Translations under genes and position numbers: made by a program | The notes under the pieces: generated by a model | Told to the model about the DNA's origin: nothing | Seen by the model: only the letters and a program-made list of their open reading frames with translations | Database searches by the model: none | Origin: Mesostigma viride | Taxonomy: Eukaryota; Streptophyta; Mesostigmatophyceae; Mesostigmatales; Mesostigmataceae | Assembly (NCBI GenBank): GCA_009746045.1 | Contig: RPFO01000594.1 | Span: 209,001 to 273,000 of the forward strand | Length of the DNA stretch: 64,000 bases | Reading direction: 5' to 3' | Shown: positions 1 through 10,819 of the stretch, in pieces | Position numbering within the stretch: the stretch's first letter is position 1 | How the letters are laid out: each line of letters opens with the position of its first letter

Positions 1-452
1 GGGCGATTCGACTCGTTAAGACCGGAGGCCAAAAGTAGCTCGGAAACAGCCAGTAGTTACAGCAACTGCGTCAGGCTGCGAGGCAGCTATGGTAAGAAGG
101 TGCCAGGTACCCTACGGAGGGCAGGCATTGAAACTTGTTTGGAACGATCCTGGATTGTTGATATCAGGTCCCATACAAGAATGCTTGGTTCCGCCACAGG
201 ACGAATGGGGTATCAACGCTCAGCACTCTGCGAGGGTGCCATCCACCAGGACTCCTACGTGTGAGATGCCAGCATCAAGAGGTACCCCTGAGGGATGCCA
301 GGGCGAGACGGGGCACTAACAATCGCTTCGGCGTCCTTCAGGTGCTCTACAAGCGCGCCATGTGCTGCTGGTCATGGTCATAAGCGCACGTGCGCACGGA
401 GAACGGCCGCAAGCGTAAGCTCGCCATCAGGCCCAATTCTTGGGATGCTTAC

Positions 453-525
453 CCTCGGTCCCGACGACTGTGATGTCCAGCTGGTACTTGCCCGCGTCGT
501 CCCCCACATCATAGCCGTCCACCAC
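453..525 (-). CDS. Subtilase exon 7, 73-base exon
   Basis: The acceptor GACAG|GTG at 526 and donor GAGG|GTAAGC at 452 bound a short exon in the correct phase to complete the TYF|VVDGY strand of exon 6. No following exon was recognised in positions 1-450. Confidence 0.65.
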
Positions 526-3500
526 CTGTCACCCGCGAGAAGCGAGCACATCACATGCGCAAAGGAAGGTGCAAAGGGATGCACAAGAAGTAAAAAGTCC
601 CTTCTGAACTAAGGTACTGGGTTAATCGTTAATCAAGTACACGTATCCCCTATCGGGGGGGCACAGATCACCACCAAACACCTGTAACTGGGGAGGCTTG
701 TCAGCCCGATACGCTATTTACGAGTTAAAGCATGTGCATGGATGCAAGACCGACATCTGGCCCCGGCAGATGGCCGCCTCGTGCAGGAAAATGGGCGCCC
801 TGCTGCCAAAGGCATCCCGTGGTCAGCAGACAGCGGCCCGTTGTTAAACGGATGCCCTGTGCAGCCTACCTGGAGTCCACCAGTATCGATCTGGAGTCAG
901 TATGTGTGGCTGGCGGGCGGGCGGGCGGGCTGGCTGGCTGGCAAGCTGGCGGGTGGGCGGGCGGGCGGGCGGGCGGGCGGGCTGGCTGGCTGGCTGGCGG
1001 GCGGGCGGGCGGGCGGGCGGGCAGGCGGGCAGGCGGGCGGGCTGGCTGGCTGGCTGGCTGGCGGGCTGGCTGGTGGGCTGGCTGGCTGGCGGGCGGGCAT
1101 GCGGGCGGGCGGGCTGAGTCAGCCCTACTGGTGAGGGGCGAACCTCACTAGCGCGTTGCTCAACTCCTTACAGATGCAACGGATCAGCCGCTCGCCCCTC
1201 TCCATCGAATGCCAGGGCAATGGTGCCACGTGGTATGCTCCAAGGCTATGAAGCTTCGGGCGGAGGCTTTCGTCAGGCAACCTCTCCTTGGGCGTCCATA
1301 ACATGGGAATTCCCCCAAGGAATGGCACTAATAAGATGAAATAGGAATACTACTACTACTATGTACACAAGGGTGAATTAGACCCAAGTGCACATGGAAA
1401 TGCCTGAGCCCAAGGTTCAACCAGCTAGCCATCTAAACCACGAAGGAAGGGTGGGGACAAGCATGCCTTTCCCGAGGGGCTCCCACGTTACCTTGTCACT
1501 GGCTGCTGGCGACCGTGCGCGGGCCCGCGCGTGACAGCCCATGCGTAACAAGGCCACCCGGCATATGCGGGGCTATGCTGGAGCCTGCGTTAGTTACTGA
1601 CATGATCGTAGTATGACCTTTACTAGAAGCGCATGCCATGTTCATTACGTGTAACTATAGATAGTGGACTAATACTAGCGCAAATCATATTGACCCCTCC
1701 CCTCCCCTCCCCTCCCCTCCCCTCCCCTCCCCTCCCCTCCCCTCCCCTCCCCTCCCCTCCCCTCCCTCCCCTCCCCTCCCCTCCCTCCCCTCCCTCCCCT
1801 CCCCTCCCCTCCCCTCCCCTCCCCTCCCCTCCCCTCTCCCCATCCTCCCTTATCCTTACAATAGCCAGGCTGCATGTAAGAATTGCCATTAAGCCCTTAG
1901 GCCATCCTACGGAGGCATGTGTTTCGTCCTATTCCACGAGGATTGCAACCATGCCAATTGATTGTGAATTACGGAGGCACGTAGTTCGTTTTTTTTCATG
2001 TGCATGGGTCTCCACAGGCGAGGCAAGCACCACCGCACCACAAAGTAGGTGACGCCGGCCTGGACGTCGACGTCCAGCCGCGAGCGGTACAGCGGGCAGC
2101 CGTCGTCTCCCTCGTAATCATCCACACACTGGAGCAGCTCTGCGGTCAGGACTGTGACCGACGACAGCATCCGTGGATCCAGACGCGGAGAAAACAGGGC
2201 GCAGGGTGTTATTATGCCTCGCGATGGCCAACCCGTGCGTGAGAAGCCCAACATGAGAACTAGCGGGGCACTCACAGCGAGCTCACAGCATCCAGGGGAT
2301 TCCCACGTGGAAAAGGGTACGTCGCTCCAGGTAGGCAAAGCAAACATGGGCAAAAGGACAGGGATGCACTCGACAAACGGGCATGGGGGCATGCCTGGGG
2401 AAGAATGGCCGGTCGCGTGCACCTGTGAACGGTAGCAACACCGTCCCATTCCGCATGGACTCGCGCCAGCTCAAACATTCACCCTGGAGGCACAGGAGGC
2501 GATGCCCGCTCACATGTAACCATGGTCAAGGCCCTGCAGTGCCCGGTGCAAGCATTACGAGCTGTGCTACGGTTCCCGATGCAAGTTTCGATTCTTTTCT
2601 TTCACCTACGTACGCCCCACCTTACCGAAGCTCACGTGAAGGTGTGGGGTGGCATGGCAGCCGCCGCAGGACACCATGAGCTGGGAGGAAACCTGCACTA
2701 CCAACCAGGCTCCCCATGCGCTGACAGGGATTGCATCGGAGCAGCTGCAGCACATCAGTGCTCACCATTCGCCCGAGTCCCGCAGTCCGAGCAGTCGGTG
2801 CCCATGGCGCAGAAGTCGGTGAGCATGCCCGGACCCCCGTCGTCACACCAGGTATCGTCCGCGTCCTGGCAGTCGTCATCGCACTTGTCCGATGCCAGCA
2901 GGGGCCCTCGGTAGACCAGCAGGACGGTGTCGAACGAGGTGGCGTCATTGCAGGTGCTGATACGCAGCGTCACGTTAGAGAGGGGGGTCATCGCGTATGT
3001 GACGTCGGGTGTGGTGCTAATTTCGGCGGTGCATCCCGCCTTGTTGTCCCTGGCAGTTGAGAGTATGGTGGTGAACGGTTGGGGGCATTGCATTGAACGG
3101 TTCAGGAGATCACAGCGAACAGTTTTGGGCATGACAGTGAAGGCCTTGGGCCATTATGGTTAGCGGCTTGGGGCACTTTAGTGAACAGGTTGGGGGATTA
3201 CAGCAAACAGTTTGGGGCATGACAGTGAACGGCTTGGGGCATTATAGTGAACATTATAGTGAATGGCATCCCATTGAACGGTCTGTGTCATTGTCGGGAA
3301 TAGTTTGGGGCATACTACAGTGAAGTGTGAAGTTGATGAGGGAAACGCGGCATTAGGTGGAGGATCAAGTGACAAGATGCTCTGTACCACCGACACTTGA
3401 GCATGAAAGCAGCCAGTTCTGGATCAGTAAGATAGGGATTTAGCCCCTGTTTTGATATAGATATGGATTTGAATATGGATGTGGATTTTCTATATGGATG

Positions 3501-6500
3501 TGGATATATATGGATGCGGATATTGAGATTGGGAACGGGAACGGGAACGGGAACGGGAAGGAAAAGGGGAATGGGAATGGGGATGGGGATGGGGATGGGG
3601 ATGGGGATGGGGATGGGGATGGGGATGGTGATGGTGATGGTGATGGTGATGGGGATGGGGATGGGGATGGGGATGGGGATGGGGATGGGGATGGGGATGG
3701 GGATGGGGATGGGGATGGGGATGGGGATGGGGATGGGGATGGGGATGGGGATGGGGATGGGGATGGGGATGGGGATGGGGATGGGGATGGGAATGGGAAT
3801 GGGAATGGGAATGGGAATGGGAATGGGAATGGGAATGGGAATGGGAATGGGAATGGGAATGGGAATGGGAATGGGAGTTGGGATGGCAGTGGCAGTGCTA
3901 TTGGTATCGCTAATGTCGATGACAACAACAGCGACACAGGTCATGATGACGACAGCGACAACTGGCGTGTCAAACGATATCCATGGTGGAACTTGAGAGC
4001 GCCGCGTGCCACCCACATGTTGTTGTAGAACAGCGACGAATGCACGTAGTTGAAGGGAAGACCAGGGACCACGATGGGCCGTGCAAACCCCTGGCCACAG
4101 GACGCGCACGCGTCCGCGTCCCAGTTCTCCACCTCCACTGTGGCGCTCGCCCCGTCGAACTGGGCATCGCCGCTCGAGGCGGTGAACGTCAATTCTATCT
4201 CCTGCGGCGCGTCCAGCACGCCGTCCAGCGGGAAGACTGCCGTGAAGGACTGCGGCGTCTGCCAGGCGCCGACGGTGAACACGAGCGGGCCGCCCTGCAG
4301 GGTGACCTGGTCACTGGCGGCACTGGCGGCCCCGGTCACGGTAACAGTCGCGGTGGGTGCCGCCGTAAGCTCCACGTTGATCGTTGCGGTCTCGTTCTCG
4401 CTGATAATGAGCCAGCGTGGGGTCACGCTCAGGGGGGGGCGCGTGACGTGGCTGTTGAGGAATAGGTTGGGGGTGCCATCAGGGAGATTCTGCGCCAACC
4501 CTGTCACCGCCGAGTGGGATACGACGGCCTCCCAGACCTCCTCGGGCGTGGCGCCTGTGTGCTGGCTGAGGTATAGCGCGACCACCCCTGCCTGGGTTTA
4601 GGGTTTAGGGTTTAGGGTTTAGGGTTTAAGGCAGGCAGGCAGGTGGCCGCGCAAGGTAGGGATGTTGCCCCAGGTGCCACCGTGTGGCAGGAAAAGTGTG
4701 CAACAGGCGTTCATGAGGAAATGTGCGCAACCAGAGGGAGCAGGCGTTCATGAGGAAAAGTGCGCAACCAGAGGAAGCAGGCGTTCATGAGGAAAAGTGC
4801 GTAACCAGAGGAAGCAGGCGTTCATGAGGAAAAGTGCGCAACCAGAGGGAGCAGGCGTTCATGAGGAAAAGTGCGCAACCAGAGGAAGCAGGCGTTCATG
4901 GCGGTGAGCTGGCGTATCAGCAAAAGCCAGATAGGATGAGTGGTGTCGCCGGGGGAGGGGCAGCAGCAACAAGCGTGTGGTGTGGCGAGGCACGCTCACT
5001 GTAATGCGAGGTGTGCCAAGGGGGCGACGCTACATGACCCCTCATGCACGTGCGTGTGCGGGATGCGCAGGATAAGGGGCACCGATTGCAAGCGAGGGTG
5101 GGGAACTTGCGACACAACCCTGGCAGCCGATGAGTGTATGCACCTTATCCTGGCATCCGGCACGAGCAGAGCGAGACCGTCACAGAGACGCCGTGGCAGA
5201 GAGGCGCAGCACGAGCCATAGTAGTGCTCATAGTACCTTATAGTGACCAGAGCGAGTAGCGTATTGTGACCGATCACGATCACGTCGGCGCTCTGCTCGA
5301 CGGTGATGCTGACAAGGGCCCAAATGACAACCACCGCGCTGCACAGCAAGCTAGCACACGCCACCCGCCAACCGGGAGGTGCCGCATGCCTTTACCCGTT
5401 CTGAGCTCCACCCTTGACACACAAGGGCCACGTGACATACGTGCGTGCTCCGTGTGCTGGGTGGAGGTGCTCTGTGCGTGCGTTGGGTGGGCGCCGCTCG
5501 ATATGTATGGGCCACGGGAAATGCATGCGCCGCTCCCAACCCAGCTAGAGGGGAACTACCCCCACGCGCAAGCATGAATCCGCGTGAGAAGGATGGCAAG
5601 CAGCCAGCGGGTGCGGCCCCAAGCGCATGTGCGCCAGCGGAGCCTACCCAGAGATTCAGCGGGCAAGCGCCTTGGTGGCTGACCTGCAGAGGCTAACTTC
5701 CAGGCTGGCTAGAAAGCGGCTGGCCCGAGGCCGCCTCGCCCCTACCGGGGAGGCGTGCACACATTCCGATGCGACATCACGTGTGCGTGCAGCCAGCACA
5801 CGTCACGCAAACAATCCGACGTGCGGGCAGACAGCACCTACCACGTGGGCGGCTGCCATGGACGTGCCGCTCCGCGTCCCCGTGTGGTCGGTGACTTCGT
5901 CTGTGTATAGGTCGCTCGAGAGGATGTCGGCGCCAGGGGCCAGGATGTCCACGCACGTGCCCGCGTTCGAGTCGTGGGTGAACGCCATCTCCCTGACGGT
6001 GTAGGGCACGTGAGGGGCGAGCGCCACATGACGGTGTAGGGCGGCCCCACGGGGGGGTTCGACGGCAGCGGTGAGCGGCGAGGGATGCGGCCCCCTGCAA
6101 AGCTTAGTACTACTATATCGACAAGAATAACACCTTCTACTTACGAGAATTGCATCTTACGCTTCCAAGAACGACACCTTTTGCTTACAAGATCAACACC
6201 TTGTACTTACAAGAACGGCACCTTGTACTTACAAGAACGGCACCTTGTACTTACAAGAACGGCACCTTACACGTACAAGAACGGCACCTTACACTTACAA
6301 GAACGGCACCTTACACTTACAAGGACAGCACCTTGTACTTACGAGAACGGCGTCTTATTCTTACGAGAATAGCATAGCAGTATTGTATTTTCGAGAATAA
6401 TCACTACTATCTCACAAGAGGAATGTCTTATTCGTACAAGAGTGATGTCTTATTCTTACAAGAGTGATGTCTTATTCTCACAAGAGGAATGTCTCATTCT

Positions 6501-9500
6501 TACAAGAATGACATCCATCTGTTGCAAGTAGTGTGTGGGTGGGGGGGAACCCGGCAGGGTGTTGCTTCTGTGATCCCCTAACAGACATACAAAACATGGT
6601 CCTGGAAGTAAGATGGTGCGAGACAAGGATAGAAGCACATAGCATACTATATCTAACATAACGAAACGAGGATAGAAGCACACACTAGGACAAGCTGTCC
6701 CACCATCTTTGATGAAGTAAGGATCTGCATGCGCTGGGTTCCCGTGACTACAGAATCCCACGACTCTCTATACCTATCCGCCAGCCCGTGACCCGGTGGG
6801 CCGGCGAGACCGACCGATAAAGCCAGGCACGGTTGCGAGATATGCCGTGACCCAGGCTGATGCTCTCAGCCTTGAGCAACCCTATCATGAACCCAGGGTA
6901 TAAACCAACTTCCAATGCCACGCACAAAGGAAAAAAAAGTATAACCTTACAAAGCCGCGCACAATGTCAAAAATGTCTATGCATTCGGCGTTATACTCGC
7001 CAGAAGTGACCAGCTAGCTGTGCGTGCTTGGATGGGCGACCTCAGGGGCGTGACGTAGTCAACGCCGACTCTGGTAATACATAACACAGCACCCGGTGAG
7101 CTGGACAGTCCCACCAACAGAATTCCAGAAGGAACACTGTTGCCGCCCCGTTCATTTAGAGGTCGGGCGCACGCCCGAATGGGAACGTGCCTAAACCACG
7201 ATGCAATGGTACGAGTGCGGCTACAAGGATCGCAACTGAGTGAAGGGGCAGGGGACCCAAGTAGTCCGACCCGGACGACGACTCACCGGTCGACCGCGCC
7301 CACGTTGATGGCGTACCGGCTGGCCAGCCTACGGCACGCATCCACGTCGTCATTGCCCGCCGCCGTCACGACCGTCACGCCCGCCTCGACCAGCCGGCGC
7401 ACGGCCTCGTCGTACGCTGTCGAGTATTGGATGTCTATATCCCACGCGAGCGACAGGTTCACAACCGCCGGTTTCTGGTGGTTCGCCAGCACCCAGGCCA
7501 GCGCGGCCAAGACGTGGGCCAGGGTGGTGTAGCCAGAGCAGTCGAGCACGCGTAGCGAGAAGAGGTTGACCAGCTTGGCCACGCCGTAGGTGGTCCCCCC
7601 CATCGTCCCGGCGACGTGGGTGCCATGACCGTTGCAGTCGATGCCGTTGTACCCATCACCCACAAAGTCCATGCTGGAGGACGCAACCGCACGCGACCCG
7701 CCGTTCGCCGTCCTGCGAGGGGGGCACAAGAAGGAAGCCACGCTCACGCGTGATGAATGAGGGAACGTGCCGGTGGAGACCAGGGGGCCAAGGGGCAAGT
7801 GGCGAGCCAGAGCAAGAGCTTTGAGCCTCGGTAAGATGCTAGCGCCCACCACGGTGTGGAAGGCCAGGATGAGGACGTTTGCAGATAAACGGGTAACAAA
7901 GGGAAACAAAGGGAAACAAAGGGAAACAAAGGGAAACTAAGGGAAACAAAGGGAAACAAAGGGAAACAACAAAGGGATGAGAGGGAAGGGGTGCTAGGTA
8001 GTGGGGCGCGGAGGGTAGCTGAGTTCTCCATAACCCGGGTAGGGAGGAACCGTTCGCCAGAAATATTCATCACCGCCCTCGGCTGGTCGCATCTGTGCAC
8101 CGACGTACCGACAGTCTTACCTGTGGACCAATCCTCTGCGTCAAGAAATGGATCGAGAGCACTTTCTTAGCAGCGCGATACAGAATGAATATAATTACTC
8201 TTATCATTTCGTAGTAGTAGTTACTGTAGCAGCGCGATACAGAATGAATATAATTACTCTTATCATTTCGTAGTAGTAGTTACTGTAGCAGTGCGATACA
8301 GAATGAATATAAATACTCTTATCATTTCGTAGTAGTAGTTACTGTAGCAGCGCGATACAGAATGAATATAATTACTCTTATCATTTCGTAGTAGCAGTTA
8401 CTGTAGCAGTAGTTACCCGGCAGGGCTTGTGCCCTAGCCATGGTTGCTGCTGCCATGGCAGCTGCGCAGCTGTCGTCCGTAACACGACATGCTGCGGATG
8501 CGTAGCCTCTCACGTCACTGCGCTGACCCCTTCCTTTTTCCTTTTGCGGCACCTGGCAAGCGGCGAGGATGCTACAATACCCGTGGCGAGAGGCTAAGGG
8601 GATGCATCACCCATGGTCAATAAGTTTTACTATAATAAGTTTTACTATTAATGAATGGATCTTCTATGCTTACACAAAGGCTCTGGATAAGCAAGCTATA
8701 CCAGTACTACCATCCAACTACTTAGGATGTATCGAGAGCATGTTGTATATAGAGTAGGTTGTGTCGAGAGCAGGTCGTGTCGAGAGCAGGTCAGATCTAC
8801 AGCAGGTCAGATCTAGAGCAGGTTGTGTCGAGAGCAGGTTTTGTCGAGAGCAGGTTGTGTCGAGAGCAGGTTGTGTCGAGAGCAGGTCAGATCTAGAGTA
8901 GGTTGTGTCGAGAGCAGGTTGTGTCGAGAGCAGGTTGTGTTGAGAGTAGGTTGTGTCGAGAGCAGGTTGCGTCGAGAGCAGGTTGTGTCTAGAGCAGGTT
9001 GTGTCGAGAGCAGGTCAGATCTAGAGCAGGTTGTGTCGAGAGCAGGTTCTGCCAAGAGCAGGTTGTGTCGAGAGCAGGCTCTGTCTAGAGCAGGCTTGTA
9101 TTGGTAGCTGCGGGTTTGTATCGGTAGCTTGATCAAGCAAGTCATGATTTGCCCTCATATGGGGCCCATGGACCAGGAGCCCAAAACCAAACCAAGCCCA
9201 AAACCAAACCGATTCCCCCGACCCTGCGCTGCCACCCACCACCCGTGCAAGCACAGGCAGGCACTTTGCGCACCGATGCCTTGAAAAAAAAAAAACGCTG
9301 TCGCATCGTCAACCCCATGACTTGGCCCCCCCCCTGCAGTCTACCAGGCTTGTTGCGCCCACGCCCACGCCCACGCCCACGCCCACGCCCACGCCCACGC
9401 CCACGCCCACGCCCACGCCCACGCCCACGCCCACGCCCACGCCCACGCCCACGCCCACGCCCACGCCCACGCCCACGCCCACGCCCACGCCCACGCCCAC

Positions 9501-10819
9501 GCCCACGCAACTCTGTAGGCCTTACCAGTATGGTTTTTTTGGCTGCCTGTGGTACTTTTGGGGAGCATCCCCACTCACCGGAACTCGACGTGGTCCACCT
9601 GGATGCCCGTGTCGACAACGTACGCGTTCACGCCCTGCCCCGCCGCGTCCTCGTCGTAGCTGTACGCCCCGTCCTCGCTCGCGGGGCTGTCGATGCGGTC
9701 GAGACCCCACAGGGCCGCCTCCCCGATCGTCTGGCTGACGAGGCCGGCCGGGCGCATCTCGTGGTCCCGCTCCACGAAGCGCACGCGGCCCGCGTGCGCC
9801 CCCAGCAGGGACTCGAGGGCGGCCAGGGACATGGTGATCGCGAACCCTCGGAACATGGCGCCGCGCGACGGACCTTGAATCGGCAGGGCAGCCGCCTCCG
9901 CCCCTCCCGCTTCTGGCCCAAGTTCCGGTTCAGGCCCTAGTTCCGGTTCTGGCCCAAGTTCCGGTTCAGGCCCAAGTTCTTGTTCTGGTTCACGTTCGTG
10001 GGTAGGGGGGTGGGACCACGGGGACATGGTCCCTGAGACGCCCTCGGCGCGGTGCCCTTGCCTCGGTGGCCTCGCGAAGCCGCAGGCGTCCGCGTCTCGC
10101 GGGGGGGCGTACCCGTACCGGAACGTGCACCTCCCTGCGAATCGCCGCAGGGGGGCCTGGCCGGATGCCTCGGCGCACACGCCCTCGATCACGTCCTCCC
10201 CCACGTGGTCCTCCCATACCACAATCCACCGTTCCTCCTCCTCGTCACCGAGCAACCGGCGCGGGCCTGCACGAGACTCGCCGCTGGCCACGCCAGCGTC
10301 GCCCCTCACTACCCCGCGCCCCAGACACGGATCCCATGTCCGCTCCACGACACCTGGCGCCTCCCAAGCCCCAGTCGGCCTCACCTGGTGGCCAGGGGCG
10401 CCCTCTTCGATCGTGCCGTTTTGGGTCACGGCACGCCGCAGGCCGTAAACGGGGGCGAGGCTCGGCCCGAGAATGAGAGCGTCCCTGCCTTGCGGACGAG
10501 TAGCTTCTGGCAGCTCGGCGCCAGGCACATGCGGATGGACCCCATCGTCTCGTACAACGTTCTGGCCATTGCTGGTGTCCTCCCCTGGGCTTGTCTGACG
10601 GGCAGCCGGGCTCGCGATTATGAGAACGGACACCAGCACTGCGACCATAAGGTGGCCATAGAGCCTCCCTGGGTCAAGGCACATGCGCGAGCGCTTCTGG
10701 CACACGGTGTGGCCCAGGCTGCATGGATCTGGGAGACCGCCACTAAGGTTCGTGAGGGCCACCCCTCTCGACAGGGGGTCGGTTGGCCCGGACCTAGCAC
10801 CTGGCAAGCTGTCCATCAC
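453..10819 (-). CDS. Secreted subtilisin-like serine protease (S8), multi-exon
   Basis: Exons in order: 10819-9579, 7712-7287, 5992-5842, 4591-~4013, 3049-2766, 2139-2042 and 525-453. Intron phases agree at every junction except exon 4/5, where the boundary is unresolved: a donor at 4012 needs the AAG acceptor before 3039, while the acceptor at 3050 needs a different donor. The catalytic triad is Asp403 (VVDTGI), His443 ([10 protein letters not shown]) and Ser600 ([10 protein letters not shown]), with the oxyanion Asn in AAGND. A hydrophobic segment (residues 56-74) suggests secretion, and Met46 at 10684 would place it as a normal signal peptide, so the start is either 10819 or 10684. The order is prodomain, protease domain (about 370-650), Calx-beta-like domain (656-765), then a Cys-rich beta module. 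A stop codon was not found left of 453, so the end is probably outside the window. The family call is firm; the substrate is unknown. Confidence 0.88.
907..1115 (+). repeat. (GGCG/GGCT)n tetranucleotide array in subtilase intron 6
   Basis: Mixed GGCG and GGCT tetramers give open frames in several directions; these are artefacts of the repeat. Confidence 0.95.
1693..1836 (+). repeat. (CCCCT)n pentanucleotide array
   Basis: Nearly pure CCCCT pentamers with a few 4-base interruptions, within subtilase intron 6. Confidence 0.95.
2042..3049 (-). CDS. Subtilase exons 5-6: C-terminal Cys-rich beta module
   Basis: Exon 5 (3049-2766) encodes [21 protein letters not shown] followed by a Cys-rich segment of the form CDDDC-x8-CDDGG ... 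C[10 protein letters not shown]. Exon 6 (2139-2042) encodes [11 protein letters not shown] and ends at GVTYF. A 73-base exon at 525-453 adds [20 protein letters not shown]. Phases agree across both junctions (G|AG, then phase 0). The series resembles the beta-sandwich modules with ISTCGSSFDT-like signatures common in secreted algal proteins. A role in substrate or wall binding is inference. Confidence 0.65.
3060..3325 (+). repeat. Degenerate ~22-base tandem repeat
   Basis: Repeated variants of TTGGGGCATTATAGTGAACGG, strongly diverged, immediately upstream of subtilase exon 5 within its intron. Confidence 0.75.
3531..3875 (+). repeat. GGGAAC/GGGGAT/GGGAAT hexamer array
   Basis: Sequential blocks of GGGAAC, GGGGAT (interrupted by GGTGAT) and GGGAAT hexamers make up ~345 bases of subtilase intron 4. 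The G-rich strand is opposite to the gene. Confidence 0.95.
4013..4591 (-). CDS. Subtilase exon 4: end of peptidase plus Calx-beta-like domain
   Basis: The exon begins AGVVALYLS directly after a CAG acceptor that terminates a telomeric repeat. About 49 residues complete the peptidase fold (TPEEVWEAV helix). They are followed by about 110 residues with Calx-beta-like features: [20 protein letters not shown], a VTVTG strand, [12 protein letters not shown] and the closing strand ATVEVENWD. Then [15 protein letters not shown] opens the C-terminal beta module. The 3' boundary is tentative (donor at 4012 or further left). Confidence 0.75.
4594..4628 (+). repeat. Interstitial telomeric repeat (GGGTTTA)5
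   Basis: Five perfect 7-base units of the plant-type telomere sequence lie inside the third subtilase intron. On the gene strand they read as TAAACCC units whose last CCC is followed by AG, forming the intron's 3' splice site. Confidence 0.95.
4704..4900 (+). repeat. 37-base minisatellite, 5 copies
   Basis: Unit begins CAGGCGTTCATGAGGAAAAG; five nearly identical copies plus a 12-base partial, within subtilase intron 3. Confidence 0.95.
5842..5992 (-). CDS. Subtilase exon 3: catalytic Ser
   Basis: Fifty codons carry the CVDILAPG strand and [10 protein letters not shown] with Ser600. The acceptor TCAG|G at 5993 is preferred because spacing from GAVDR to CVDI then matches the proteinase K family residue for residue. 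The donor GTG|GTAGGT at 5841 is phase 0 and joins AHV to AGVVALYLS of exon 4, as expected for the helix carrying the nucleophile. Confidence 0.9.
6119..6510 (+). repeat. 22-base minisatellite, two related blocks
   Basis: About ten copies of a unit like CTTACAAGAACGGCACCTTG (6119-6370), then a related block with GTGATGTCTTATTC (6400-6510), in subtilase intron 2. Confidence 0.9.
7287..7712 (-). CDS. Subtilase exon 2: catalytic His and oxyanion Asn
   Basis: The acceptor CGCAG|G at 7713 restores the Arg codon split by exon 1. The exon encodes [10 protein letters not shown] with catalytic His443, the substrate-binding strand near VVNLSLAW, and AAGND with the oxyanion-hole Asn. It ends CG|GTGAGT at 7286, phase 2. 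Confidence 0.9.
7891..7972 (+). repeat. GGGAAACAAA decamer array
   Basis: Eight tandem decamers with single substitutions, in subtilase intron 1. Confidence 0.9.
8171..8409 (+). repeat. 59-base tandem repeat, 4 copies
   Basis: The unit starts CAGCGCGATACAGAATGAAT. Copies begin at 8171, 8230, 8289 and 8348 with only a few base changes. Confidence 0.95.
8753..9100 (+). repeat. 16-base minisatellite (~20 copies)
   Basis: Unit GTTGTGTCGAGAGCAG, with interspersed variants carrying CAGATCTAGAG; lies in subtilase intron 1. Confidence 0.95.
9356..9508 (+). repeat. (CCCACG)n hexamer array
   Basis: About 25 perfect units, 70 bases inside the intron from the exon 1 donor of the subtilase. Confidence 0.97.
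9579..10819 (-). CDS. Subtilase exon 1: signal, prodomain, catalytic Asp
   Basis: The exon carries the N-terminus, an I9-inhibitor-like prodomain beginning near [14 protein letters not shown] (residue 197), and the start of the peptidase domain with Asp403. The prodomain is interrupted by an acidic, proline-rich stretch with four EPELGP-type hexapeptide repeats (about residues 277-302). The donor is CG|GTGAGT at 9578, phase 2. I9 prodomains usually act as intramolecular chaperones and inhibitors that are cleaved off on maturation. The repeat insert is not a normal part of that fold. Confidence 0.8.

Noticed and set aside
4594-4628. Chromosome end
   Set aside because: Only five telomeric units, flanked on both sides by one gene; it is interstitial.
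5842-6099. Longer version of subtilase exon 3 starting after TTTGCAG at ~6100
   Set aside because: The frame also fits, but it inserts ~36 residues into a loop where the shorter acceptor at 5993 gives exact family spacing.
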